DNA of 64,000 nt, from the NCBI GenBank assembly GCA_000328365.1, contig KB300344.1, positions 116,147 to 180,146 on the forward strand, given 5' to 3'. The DNA comes from Capitella teleta (lineage: Eukaryota; Annelida; Polychaeta; Capitellidae). Of this stretch, positions 53,392 to 64,000 are shown one piece after another (within the stretch, counting starts at the first letter, position 1; each line of letters opens with the position of its first letter). A program made the position numbers and the translations under genes. The notes under the pieces were generated by a model, which did no database searches, was not told where the DNA came from, and saw nothing but the letters and a program-made list of their open reading frames with translations.

Positions 53392-55259
53392 ATTGTAGTG
53401 TATCCTAGGCCAGCCTTAGGCTAAATCAACCCGCCAACTGACGAGGGGAGATTTTTATTTCGGTAAGGTCGCTTGTTATATTTCTGTAGCAGCATCGTGA
53501 CGTCACATTAAGGCTGTTGCTGATGTCAAAGTGTGTCGATCATAACGCACTTCAACTGATACCGCAACAAGTACTGTAGTGGAAATAATTGAACTAATAC
53601 ATAGTACGATAAGTCCGTTATGATTTCACGATGACGTCAGTTTCTCTTTCGTTTCTGCTTGTAAAATCTATTCATTTATTATTTATCTATTCATTTGTTA
53701 TCACTTTGTTCTGTTGTTTTGGGGAAGGGGGAGGAAAGTAGGGCTTATTATTTGGTTGGTTATTCCAGTTTAGTTTTATTTAGAAACTCGAACGTCAGAT
53801 TGTAACAGTGCCGAAACAAAGGCACTTTAATCCAATCAACTTGAACCTTAAACGTCTCTTCGTCTACTTGAACCTGAACCTGAACTGAAGTCACTAATTG
53901 CTAAATCCAGTAAATGACGGTAAGTCTGCTGCATTCTGTAGCCATAATCTGTGGCGATGCTAGGGATAATCTAATTACCAATAATTATCGAGTCTTCGAA
54001 CGAGACTATGGTAAGTCAAGCCACTTGATAAACACTTGACAAGTGCTTCATGGTTTACTAATTAGGCCTACTGACACACTAGCACAGATTCTCGGGCGAG
54101 GTCTGAGACCCATTGGGCTCGCTGTAGTATGTCAGCTACTGACACACATACTATGATACTGCAGCGAGACGATATAATTATATCATCTATGATCTAGTCT
54201 ACCTGTGGCTTTGCTACTCCATTTACCTTCAAAGTTTTATTTGTTTTAGCGGCGGACGACAGTGAGTGGCGTTATAGGTGAATTGTCAATTTATTATTCA
54301 ATTATTGTCAATTGGGGTGAATAACTGAATTGGATAGCTAATTTGTAGCTACAAATTTCTTTCGGGGAACCTCTCTTGAGTAATGGCACAAACTGTGCTA
54401 TTTTCATTTCGCAAGGCATGGTTCCTTCTAGCCTATTCGTCAGCGGCGATCTCAGATATATGTATATGAGAATATTCAGACGGCATTCTGTCTAGGTTCC
54501 TTCTACAAACGAGAGGTTTAAAAATGTGGACTAAAGGAGAAATCAGTAGCTTAACTAATTGCAAATAAAATATTTTTAAAATTTTTCCAACCAACAAAAG
54601 CAATGCATGAAGACAAGCAGTGTAATGAACCAAGTGTTATGAGAGGCCAATACAAATTGTTTTAGGCCTCTGAATTCGTCCGTGCTGTAAGCTATAATAA
54701 TACAATCAATCAAAAAGGGTAGGCTTAATGCCAAGTAAATAGATCTATCAGTAATACACATGTAGCTAGCAACCAGTGATCTACTCAAGAAGGAATTTTT
54801 TACATTAACCCTAGTATGTATACTGCACATCCTATGTCAGGCCGATATCTTTTTGAACAAACTTTGTATATGTATGGGCATAAATCATTACATTAATTTT
54901 AATGAAGCAAACTGAATAAGATCTACTTCCACAGATAGCTCAGATAGAAATTAAATAAACAATACCATAAACACAATAAAGACTTGTACAAATGATAACT
55001 TATTATAATACTGAATGTAAAATATATGGAGTGAATCGGCTGAGAGCTGCAGATGACAATGATCGGCTGATAGCGGCTGGTCGATGGCACCAATCGGCGG
55101 CGGCTGGCTAAACGGCCAATCGGCGACGGCTAGTACATATTGGTGGCGGCGGCTCTGGGGTCTAATTGTACATGATCATACAGTTATTCGATAGGGTCTA
55201 ATCTTGCACTGATGTAAAGAATGAGTATTGATTTCTGTTTCATTTCCAGGCTGAACGTC
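53392..55259. other. Region between the PDZ gene and NTAN1
   Basis: Near the PDZ gene are two TGACGTCA sites (53498, 53632) and two ATCATAACG-type motifs (53539, 53616), probably its promoter. A GC-rich imperfect repeat of CGGCTG/CGGCGG units lies at about 55035-55160, before the NTAN1 start. An acceptor at 55250 shows that NTAN1 has an upstream non-coding exon. No other gene seen. Confidence 0.5.
55035..55160. repeat. Imperfect CGGC-rich minisatellite
   Basis: Phrases such as aatcggctgagag, gatcggctgatagcggctgg, caatcggcggcggctgg and caatcggcgacggctag recur about every 20-30 bases in otherwise AT-rich DNA. Confidence 0.55.
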
Positions 55260-56608
55260 ATGCCTCTCTTCATTGAAGGTCAACCTCTGACATCCGTTCC
55301 TGAAGATGTCTACGCATTCATCAGCAAATATGAGTCATACCAGGTGATTGATTAAATGACTGAATGGTTGATTGAATAACTTGTATTTCATGGGCAGACG
55401 AGCGCTCGTGATCTCACCATGCAGGATGTTCAGCAAATTCCTCTGATGCATTTAGTCTACGTTGATCAACGTGAATTCGCCACAGTTTCTCCGACTGACG
55501 GTGAAGCTGCACGTTTGAACATTTTTGAAATGGCTTAAAATCCATTTGTAGATTTCATCAGAATAATTGGATCAGGAAACGCCACAACATGTCACATTGC
55601 GGTGCTTCGTGGCTCAGGTGATTTCATTGATTTGATGACTCGCAGTATTAACATTTGAGTATTCATAGGGAAGGGAGTTACGTCGCTTGCTCACCTTGAT
55701 GGCTCTGAAACTGAGTCAGCCGTTGACGCCTTCATCAAGAGTGTTCAGCAGATGGACCAATCAGAAAAGTGACTAATTGAAGTTTTGTGATCAATCATTT
55801 TAGATTTATTATCGCAGATTGCACATGCATTTAGTCGGTGGTTTCCTTGACGATAAGAAACATTCCGAGAAACTAACCAAAGAGATTTTTAGTTGAGTTT
55901 TCACCTGAGAACTTGTGTTACTATATTTCCGTTTCTGTTTCTTCTCAGGGGCTTGTATCAATAATGAATTTCGCATACATTTGCAAACCGCTTGCATCGG
56001 CTGTTTGAATGACGTTGTGAAACAGAATGCAACTCACTTTCCCATCATTTACGGTTTAGGTAATTAGGTAATCACAATAAAATTAATTAACAATCTCATT
56101 TCCATGTACAGCTGTGGATGTGCGTTCTGGAGATCTGATCCGTGCTGTGTTCCCTGACCAGGGTCCTGACATGCTCATCCGATCAGCGACCAACTTCATT
56201 GGCAAAGGAACGGTACGTTGAATAGTCGCATCACTTACATCTAATGAAATATTTTCTCATTTCAGCTTCTCGAAGTTTACAACTCTAATAATCCGGGACG
56301 TTTAGTCATTGATCCAGTTGAGTGGAGAACCTGGAATGACCTTGACATGTGGTTGACCCTTCCTGACCCATTTATCCGCAAAGTCAGAATTACTCTCAGC
56401 TGAATGATTATTTATCTCAATATATATTTTTTTTTCTCTTCAGTATTTGTCAACGTCACCAGAACAGGAAGTTGCTACATTTGAGGCGGATTCTCGTAAA
56501 GTTTTGAAATTTATTCAGGATAATCCTCAGCCAGAAAAAACTTTATTTGTGAATAATAAACCGCGAGTGTATCAAAAGGAGAAGTCTGGAGAATGGACGC
56601 AAATTTAA
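55260..56608 (+). CDS. NTAN1: Protein N-terminal asparagine amidohydrolase
   Basis: The span includes introns. Exons 55260-55343, 55398-55500, 55552-55617, 55669-55768, 55818-55891, 55949-56059, 56112-56212, 56266-56382 and 56444-56608 join in phase to 306 residues, close to the 310 of human NTAN1. Conserved blocks: MPLFIEGQ, LVYVDQREFATVSP, GNATTCHIAVLRG, HLVGGFLDDKKHSEKLT, HFPIIYGLAVDV, YLSTSP and TLFVNNKPRVYQKEKSGEW. Cys76 in ATTCH aligns with the catalytic Cys75 of the human enzyme. The enzyme deamidates N-terminal Asn to Asp, feeding proteins into the Arg/N-degron pathway. The start is the conserved Met-Pro, where Met removal exposes Pro. All nine coding exons are short and the introns are about 45-60 bases. 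Confidence 0.93.
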
Positions 56609-57789
56609 ATTTCCTGAGATTTCTTTGTAATTTGCACGATTATTGGTTAATATATTGAAATTCTTTTTTATTTCATTCCTTGTTTATTGCATTGAGAATT
56701 AAACATCCAAGCTTGTATTCGCTTTATAATTGAATACCACATTAGATCATCCAAATATGTGTATATATATGTATGTCTCAACAAATGTGTGATAATAGTT
56801 TAATAGCAATTAATGTTTCCTTATCTAGTCAAAATTGGATTGAATTTTAAACATTAACTCATTATTGGCCCCTCGATTAGTAAAATTAATTTATATCTCT
56901 AAATTTTTATTTCTTCGTGTTTGGTTCTGTCTATTAATCTAGAAAACTAATTACACTTGTTTATTTGCTTTGAGGAAATATACATCTCAGTGCCTTCCTA
57001 TGCACTGTATGTTGTTTTTGTTTTGTTTTCATTTTTGTTTTGTTTGTTATTTGTTATTTGTGTTAAACATTACAGATTTAAAAAAAAATCAGATTGGTCA
57101 AGTTACTAAACTTGGGTAAACATGACAGGTGAACCATAGATGCCTAATATAATTAACATGGAATTAATAAGACCGTGTCCGGTAGCCTACCATAGCTGTG
57201 TCGAAATATCACAGGATTTTCGACTTTCTATGTTCACATCAGGATTTGGGCGCGTACGATTCGGACACAAAATGGTGGCTGAATCATAACGCACTCGATG
57301 ACGTCATTGCCGGTTAGCGCTGCATTCAAGCGAAACTGAAAAATAAATAAATTCCCTGGTTATACAGGGAAGTGGAAACCATCATCAGTGAACGCAGTTT
57401 TCACGAAGTCAGCTCCTTTTATTTCCAGTATCTTGAGTAACCTGTTGGAAGAAAATCTGCTGTATGATAATCTTTAGCATGCGATAATTAGTATTTTTAT
57501 AATTTTATGCATGAATTATAGAATATCGATCAGCTGATATACTATAGTATATGACTAGGTCACTAGGAGTATTCAGTATAGCATCTACTGTCTCCAATTC
57601 TGACTTCAACTTAACCTTCAACCTTGTACAAGTCAACAAGACCTAATTGTAAGTTCTGTTTCTATTTACTTTCTTATTAACTCAACCAATTTTAAAGCAT
57701 TTGTTAAGTCCCACTGGCGTCGACTTTCGTGCGTATTGAATTTAAATCCGAGTACAATAAGTGAATATCTGTTTCATAACGAGAATAAA
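56609..57789. other. Intergenic, no gene seen
   Basis: NTAN1 3' flank, then AT-rich sequence with TTTTG-type repeats near 57015-57060. ATCATAACGCAC (57283) and TGACGTCA (57299) lie 7 bases apart and may be a promoter element of the next gene. Confidence 0.5.
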
Positions 57790-58593
57790 ATGGATCGACG
57801 ACAAGTGACATCTCTGTCACCAGTCCAAGAGAAATTGAAGGACTGTGTCTCCATAACCGACACCACTCTCGGAAGCCACCAACATGATCATGAAGTACCC
57901 CAGAGAACTCCTAGTGCCGCCATTGGTGATCCACAAGTCGATAGAGAGCTTGCAGCGGGTATCTGTACTGATTCCTCCGCACCACTGCTATCAATTCAGC
58001 AAGCTCCAGAATTCAACCTGCCTCTCAATTGCCATCAAATGGAGGTTCAAATTGCTGATGGTTCAACGGGACATGATTTCAAGACAATATTAGAAGAGCC
58101 ACTTAAGTTTCAGTTCACAAAGGTGCAAGTGGATGATCCCCACATAAAGCTACCCCACCAGATTGAGAATTTTTCTCATTTGTGTGATGTTCTGGTTGAA
58201 TCCCAGCCAAAAGTCAAGTCTCTCCATCTCAGCCTCCGGACGTGTGAAGCGAAGGAGGGCTTCATGAGGGTTACTCAGAATCAAAAACTGAAGCTATTGA
58301 AACAGAGGCTGCTGGATCAAGGTGTCATCTTATTCCTTGAACCTGCAGACCCTGAAATTCTTCATGACAGAGGGATTCGGTTTAATAACGGTTGGGTGGT
58401 TTACTTGGGACGTGGCCTTGACATCTTCAAAAAACGTACAAAGCATATTGAGCGGAAAGACTGGAATGCACGCCGGTGCAAGGAGTGCACAGTCACAGTC
58501 TCCATCGCTCGGAAATTCATACAAAGACTGGAAAAGAAAGAAGAACCCCAACACAAGCAGAGTAACTGCTCATGGTACAGCTCACCCTACTGA
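57790..58593 (+). CDS. MIT_C (MITD1 C-terminal, phospholipase D-like) domain protein without MIT domain
   Basis: A single uninterrupted frame of 267 residues from MDRRQVTS; the frame is open further up but without ATG. Residues about 108-252 match the C-terminal domain of MITD1: DPHIKLPHQIENFSHLCDVL, KVKSLHLSL, then HDRGIRFNNGW and LGRGLDIFKK (192 onward), and RRCKECTVTV. In MITD1 this domain has a phospholipase D-like fold without catalytic residues and binds phosphoinositide membranes, following an N-terminal MIT domain that binds ESCRT-III. Here the first 100 residues are not a MIT domain but Ser/Pro/Gln-rich sequence. The lack of introns, unlike its neighbours, and the adjoining LINE suggest a retrocopy or a fast-evolving single-exon family. 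Whether it is expressed is unknown. Confidence 0.7.
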   Translation: MDRRQVTSLSPVQEKLKDCVSITDTTLGSHQHDHEVPQRTPSAAIGDPQVDRELAAGICTDSSAPLLSIQQAPEFNLPLNCHQMEVQIADGSTGHDFKTILEEPLKFQFTKVQVDDPHIKLPHQIENFSHLCDVLVESQPKVKSLHLSLRTCEAKEGFMRVTQNQKLKLLKQRLLDQGVILFLEPADPEILHDRGIRFNNGWVVYLGRGLDIFKKRTKHIERKDWNARRCKECTVTVSIARKFIQRLEKKEEPQHKQSNCSWYSSPY

Positions 58594-58707
58594 TAATGAT
58601 AACTTGTGGCGGTTCTTCTTATATATATAATATAATAATATATTTATTCACGTCATTTCAGACATACATGTATAATGAATGCATATAATTCTATATACAC
58701 AGTGCAA

Positions 58708-58770
58708 AAAAAAACCAAAAAAAAAAAAAAAAACAAAAAAACAAACAAACAACAGAAAAAAAAAAAAAAT
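58708..58770. repeat. A-rich simple sequence
   Basis: Runs of A broken by CC, C and CAAAC units. It lies about 115 bases after the MIT_C frame on the same strand, as a poly-A tail of a retrocopy would, and next to the LINE 3' end. Confidence 0.8.
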
Positions 58771-58790
58771 AGAAATTGGCGACTTGTCAG

Positions 58791-61130
58791 TTATTCAATA
58801 CAAATCGAATTTAACAATATGGATGCTTCAACATTTGTTATTGGAGCTTGCAGTTCATTATTTTTTATTCCGATGAGTTCTTCTATTGTATGTACATGCA
58901 CATTGATATCGAAAGGGGTTTGGAGCTCAATTTTCAGGCTAGCTTTTAATGAATTATGATTTTCGGACACGGATTTGAGAAGATATGCATAGTCTATTTT
59001 AAGGATTGACATAACACACCTGAGGTTATTGGCGACGGTTGAATGGCTACTTAGAGTGAGAGATGAACATGCTTTTAGTAGGTTATTTGTGCTAATAAAA
59101 CAGGATGAGAGGAAATTAACGAATCTAAGAAGAAGTTGTGTTTTTAGGTCAGGAATCTTTAACAAAGGTGCGACGAAGCGTGAGTGAGTGCGTGGAGGCA
59201 GTTTCAGGAGCCTTCGGATGCACTTCCTCCAAAAAGCGGAGAATCCCCTGAGTGATCGCAAATTCCACAAAGGGCAACCATAATAAGAGGTGCAGTAGGT
59301 GCGAAAAAGATGTCGTTTGACGTCTAAAGTGTAGAAACTGAAGTGCGACAGTAACATATTAATTTTGCCACAGAACTCAGCTTTGGCCTTGGTGATATTA
59401 TCGTTATGTGCGTTGATGCCGATAGCGTGTCCGAGATGAATTGCTTTTGTTGCGCGGGGAATGATGATGCCATGCAGAGAAACAGGTGTATATTTTTCTG
59501 TGCCAACTACAATGTTAATACTTTTCGAACTGTTGAACTTGACATGGAACTTGGTGGCGAAATCTTCGCATATGTGAAGCATTCTTCGCATCGCTTGCTG
59601 AGAGGGAGCGATTAGGGCTATGTCGTCTGCATAACACAGGGCGCCTGCGTAGCGGTGGCCGATGTAGCATCCAATTTCCGATTCTTCTAATTTCTTTAGT
59701 AACTCTTCCATGTAAACACAGAAGAGCACTGGCGAGAGAACAGCACCCTGTTTTACTCCATTTGCACATGAGAAGCTCTCTGAGTCAACGCCTCGCCATC
59801 TTACAGACATTCTCTGGGTCGTGTACATCATCAGGAGTAGCTTCGTCGTCAGCGGGCAAAGATTTCTTTTTAGGAGAAGACTGAAAATCTTAGCATAATA
59901 TACGCGGTCAAAAGCCTTGGATGCGTCTAACAGTGTGATATGTACATTCGAATTTCTGCTTGCAAAGTGTTAAGCGATTTCCTGGAGTGCAAAAGTGCAC
60001 TGTGTGGTGGAGTGGCCAGGTCGGAAGCCAAACTGCATATCCACTGAGGAGAGGATGGAAGAGTGTTTGGAGAGGATGATCTTGTCCCATATCTTTCCAA
60101 TGATACTGCTCAGGGCGATCGAACGGTAGTTGTTACTCTCAGATAGAGACTTCTTTCTATTTTTAGGTATTGGAATGAGTACAGAAGTCAGCATGGTCAT
60201 CGGCGCAAAAGAATGGTTCAGCAGCAACTGCAGCAGGAGCGATATGTGCCAATGTAACTCACTGCAGGCGTTCTTGAAGTGATCGGAAGAGAGGAGGTTG
60301 TTGGCATCTGACTTGCTGTGTTTCAGGGATCGTATGGCCTTGTGGACATCTCCAACGGAAACTTTGTGATCATCATAACATTTACCCTGCTTGCATTGTT
60401 CATTGACTCGCGAGTTGAGTGTGGTTAGGATATCTCCCTTTTCTTCCCGATCGTATGGTACGCTGTTGTATAGTTCTTCATATTTTCCGACAAACAGCTC
60501 ACGGATGGCATCTTCTCCCCTTTCTCCATCCATTTCTGTTGTTGTTGATGTGTGCTTTCGCTGCATCCGTTGTATTTCAGTCCAGAAATCTCTTGAGTGC
60601 AGTGTGTCCGTCATCTTATCTGCTTTTTGCTTCTCTTCATTCCGTACCACCCATCGTGATGCCCGTCTGTACTCTGCTCGAGTCTTCTTACGGATACTGT
60701 GTATGATTCCCGTGTTGGGAGACCCGCTTTCCTTCCAGATCCTGTTCCAGAGGATAGCGATTTTCTTCTGTGGTTCGGCGTGCCTCTTCCAGCCCGCTCT
60801 ACCTCTTCTCTTGGTATGTGGTATGGTCGCCTCAGCAGCCCTGATGCAAGCCCTGATGCGATCGGTTGTAAGAGGAGTTGGGGGTACTAGTAACATGGTC
60901 TGGATGAATTGGGGGCCTTGCTTTTTTTGCGCCTTGTGAACACCAGAACAAGTCAAGTTCATCTGAACCATTGACTTCATGGGAAAAAACTGGTTGGTTC
61001 TCATTGACGCATATTCCAAGTATCCATATGCATTCATCCGGTTGGCAACTACTGGTATTGATCTGCTGAAATAGCATTTTGCTCACTTTGTATCCCCGTG
61101 TAATCTGGTCCCCCTGGTCCTGGTGCAAGG
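58791..61130 (-). mobile_element. Non-LTR retrotransposon (LINE), young-looking, 5'-truncated
   Basis: On the minus strand one reading frame runs from about 61037 to 58791 (about 748 codons), with a single in-frame TAA at 59970-59972. It carries the region before RT (RRASRWVVRNEEKQ), LIPIPKNRKK, YRSIALSSIIGKIWDKIIL, FGFRPGHSTTQC, LLDASKAFDRV, GVKQGAVLSPVLFCVYMEEL, CYADDIALIAPS and FNSSKSINIVV, then a long C-terminal region with Cys residues. The upstream frame 61128-60832 is in another phase. The endonuclease is missing, so the copy is 5'-truncated. The low number of breaks suggests recent insertion. The clade is not assigned; the style is unlike the other two LINEs in the window. Confidence 0.85.
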
Positions 61131-61574
61131 AAAGAGGAATTCCTCATCTTATTGGCATATCACTCTGCAACAAATGGAGCAGCTGAAATTTTTCTTCAAA
61201 TCTTCACACAAGCCATGCGGAAATCAAACCTTCTCTGTGAAAAGCTCTGTAGGAGTTGCTGATACATGTATAATAATAAAGAACTCCAAAAAGATCAAAA
61301 TCCAGTGAAATGTTGAATTTTGTTGAGCAACTATCATATTAGTCACTCAACATCTAACATGTAATCGATAAAAAGGGATTTTGAACCTCTAATGAATAAT
61401 ACTTTATAATACCAGTAAATATAATGCGGCTGTAATCATTGGATTAGGAACCCTTGTGATTTATTGATAAGAAGACATCCATGTTTTCTCAGCTGAAAAC
61501 ATGGATGTCATTGTGTGTTTAGTTAATTGAGAATCAATAATTATCAAATGTATTTATTCAGGAGCGGCCAAACG
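61131..61574. other. Upstream of IKK
   Basis: AT-rich. It includes the strong hairpin at 61474-61509. A splice acceptor-like tttattcag ends at 61560, so IKK may have an upstream non-coding exon. Confidence 0.5.
61474..61509. repeat. Perfect hairpin, 15-base arms, 6-base loop, before IKK
   Basis: GACATCCATGTTTTC, loop TCAGCT, then GAAAACATGGATGTC. It is 66 bases upstream of the IKK start codon. Confidence 0.85.
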
Positions 61575-64000
61575 ATGGCAGAAGCAAAGCAGAAAGGAGA
61601 CTGGGTTTGTGAGAAGACCCTGGGACGGGGAGGCTTTGGAGTGGTGGAGCTGTGGCACAATGAGGTCAGTGCCCTTTTCCCTTTGCCCCCTACGCATACA
61701 TTACCTCTCTTCCCCCCAGGCCACAGACAAACGTCTCGCTCTGAAGCGTTGGGTGAAACCGGGCGAGATCTCCGCCATAACAAAGAAGCGCTGGGTCAAA
61801 GAGTGCAAGATGATGCAGGAGCTGGAACACGACAACATCGTGAAGGCGTTCCCTGTGCCGACTGCCCTCCAAGATGAAAGGGCCCAGCTGCCTTCGCTGG
61901 CCATGGAGTTCTGTGCGCACGGCTCCCTCAGATACGTCAGTCGCGTTTATTTCTCTCAATTCACTCAGACTTATTTATTCTCTTCTTCAGTTACTAAGTC
62001 GTCCGGAGAATTGTTGCGGACTGCGTGAGAAAGAGGCTCATGCCATGACGCGAGATATTGCCTTAGCCATTCAGTATCTGCATGAGAGAGATATTGTTCA
62101 TCGCGACATCAAACCAGAGAACATTGTCATTCAGGAAAACGAAGCAAAAAAGGTCAGTGGCGTTCATGGGATATATCTTAAATAATTATTTATCTTCTCA
62201 GCCGACGTTCAAGCTGATCGACCTTGGTTACGCAAAGGACTTAGACCAAGAGAGTTTAGCGAAATCTTTTGTAGGCACTCTCCTCTACCTGGTAATCAGT
62301 AATTATTCACTCATTGTTGTTACCACAAAATATCATGTGCATACAGGCTCCAGAACTCTTCAAACAGACCAATTACACCAAAACTGTGGATTATTGGTCG
62401 TTTGGTACGACAGTGTTTGAGTGCCTGGTTGGCTTCAGACCCTTCTTACACAGCATATCACCTGCCAAATGGTGAGAAACGTCTCTCAAATCACCAGCCC
62501 ATGAAATCATATCTTTAATTAGGGTTTCAATCATCTGCAAAAAGTCCAACACAGAAATATACGCCTATTTTGACAAACGAGAGGTGGTCTTCTCCTCTGA
62601 AATTCCCAAACCAAACTACTTGTGCAGGTAGGCTGCCTCATTTGCATGCAAATTTATGCTAATTTATGCATGCTTTTTAGTGTGGTGCAGAGTTACTACG
62701 AGAACTTCTTACAAAGTTTGCTCATTTGGGACCCTGAGGTGCGAGGGGGCATGCTCCCCAACGAAAAGACTCCACAGTGCTTCCAGATGCTGCACAATTT
62801 CCTCGCCATCAAAGTGATTATTATATTTTAAAAATATTCATAAAGAGTTATACCATCTGTGATACCATTAGTTGCTGCGTGTGTATGATGTTCTCCTGCA
62901 CAAGGAGTATTTCTACCCAATCCTCAAACACGACACAAAGTTGCGTGAACTGCAAACGCTGATCGAAAAGGACTCCAATGTTCCGGTCAGTTCACAAATT
63001 CTGCTCACGAACGCTGGACCCTCGGTCAATTTGGACGGGGCAGCCATTGAGTACTGTCGCTCTTGGGTGAGTTAGCAGCGGAGGTGTCGATGCGTTGTGT
63101 AACAAAGGTTCTCATTCAGGAGGAGGACGACATCAGGATTTATCTGTTCAGCGACGTTGACCTTAAGCGTGACCCCGAAGAACTAGTTCCGACTAATTTG
63201 GTTTTGACTATGATCACAACAGATCACTCCTTCAGTCTATTCCATGTGAGGAGAGTGAAATCAGCGTGAATGCGTTTGAAGTTTTGCATTTCGTTTTAGG
63301 AGCAGAAGCGCGCCTGGGGTCATGGCATCCACTTTCTGTATTTGCTGACAACGCACGCTGAACTCCTGTCTTCCGCAACCACTGCTCTCAGGTGGGTGGA
63401 ATCACGTCCCTTCGTTCAATCACATTCGCTCGCTTTCTCAGCAATCACCTGATGGAAGGAAGTCGGGAATTCCAGAAAGCCAAAGCTCTGATGGTCACCA
63501 CGAAGGGAGAGCTCAAGGCAAATCTCGAATTCTTCATGCAAAGGTTTAAACTTGAAATTCAAGCATTTATTAACTGATGATGATTTTTTTCTTTTATCCA
63601 GTGTTGAATTTGACATCACGCAGCTGAATAATAAAAAATCACAAGCGGTGGATCAGACCTTCATCAATGGTAATGTTGTTGTACCAGAATATTATTCATT
63701 CATTCACGGATTGCGTAATCAGAATTGAGCTCTGAGGAATGGATCAGCGCCAGAGATGACATTGAAACCTGCTCAACGCAAGTCGGTATTCAGAATCTAG
63801 GTTCAATTTCTGTATTAATATATTGATTTTATTTTTAGCTCATTGATAAGGTGGAGAAAGTTGAGAAGAATTGCCGTATTCTCGATGCACAAGTCATGCG
63901 AGTTCTGCGCAGTCCAACCGTCAAAGATTCGTCGCAGGTGTTCCAGGGGCTGTGAGTGGCGTTGCATTTGATTTGATTTGTAAATACTTCATTCCTTACA
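61575..64000 (+). CDS. IKK: Inhibitor of NF-kappaB kinase, IKK-alpha/beta type (5' part)
   Basis: The span includes introns, and the gene runs off the window. Exons: 61575-61664, 61720-61935, 61991-62152, 62202-62291, 62347-62471, 62523-62627, 62681-62813, 62872-63066, 63120-63245, 63300-63391, 63442-63543, 63602-63669, 63723-63781 and 63839-63951, with a donor at 63952: 558 residues so far, in phase. Kinase domain: GRGGFGVVE, Lys39 in LALKRW, HRD 139-141, DLG at 163-165 and activation loop [13 protein letters not shown], with Ser174 and Ser178 matching the two activating serines of IKK-beta. Next comes the ubiquitin-like domain ([15 protein letters not shown]) and the start of the helical scaffold/dimerisation domain ([13 protein letters not shown]). 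IKK phosphorylates I-kappaB. This architecture separates it from TBK1/IKK-epsilon. The NEMO-binding end is beyond the window. Confidence 0.93.

Overview
The window is nuclear DNA of an invertebrate animal. The genes are split by many short introns (often 45-100 bases) with GT-AG borders, there are almost no long open frames outside exons, and the genes that can be named are animal signalling and housekeeping genes: neuregulin, salt-inducible kinase (SIK), IKK-alpha/beta, an SRSF3/7-type SR protein, NTAN1 and a PDLIM-type PDZ protein. I cannot name the species. An IKK-alpha/beta and a neuregulin with a vertebrate-like domain order suggest a bilaterian such as an invertebrate deuterostome or a spiralian, but this is inference. 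Exon borders were read by eye from splice signals, reading phase and family similarity; no transcript data were used.

Layout: a short inverted-repeat element (109-404); a coiled-coil gene with about 15 exons (1077-4243, +); a Harbinger-like MITE (4816-4950); a decayed CR1-like LINE (6480-8690, +) and an RTE-like LINE (9690-10985, -); a possible small one-exon gene (11283-11492, +); SIK (12823-20811, -, 8 coding exons); about 7.5 kb with no gene I can support (20.8-28.2 kb); neuregulin (28364-41546, +); an SR protein gene (42520-45513, -) with a Tigger-like element in its first intron; a helix-hairpin-helix protein (45885-46892, +); a short PDZ protein (50995-53391, -) with a SINE in its intron; NTAN1 (55260-56608, +); a stand-alone MIT_C domain gene (57790-58593, +); a nearly intact LINE reverse transcriptase frame (58791-61130, -); and the first 14 coding exons of IKK (61575 to the window end, +).

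The most striking locus is neuregulin. It has a first exon resembling the N-terminal region of vertebrate type II (GGF2) neuregulin, an Ig domain on two exons, a spacer, an EGF domain, a membrane segment and a long cytoplasmic tail. The second part of the EGF domain is present twice, as two alternative exons with identical reading phases at both ends. They can only be used one at a time, the same layout as the vertebrate alpha/beta exons. A second, unrelated secretory first exon with the right phase lies in intron 1.

A second theme is non-coding. The palindrome TGACGTCA (a CRE) occurs 18 times by my count, where about one is expected, and the 9-mer ATCATAACG occurs 14 times on either strand, four of them extended to the identical 12-mer ATCATAACGCAC. 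Two of these pairs lie exactly 7 bases apart. No gene or repeat that I recognise explains this.

The genes do not form an obvious pathway, although SIK (CREB co-activator control), CRE-rich DNA, neuregulin and IKK are all signalling components.
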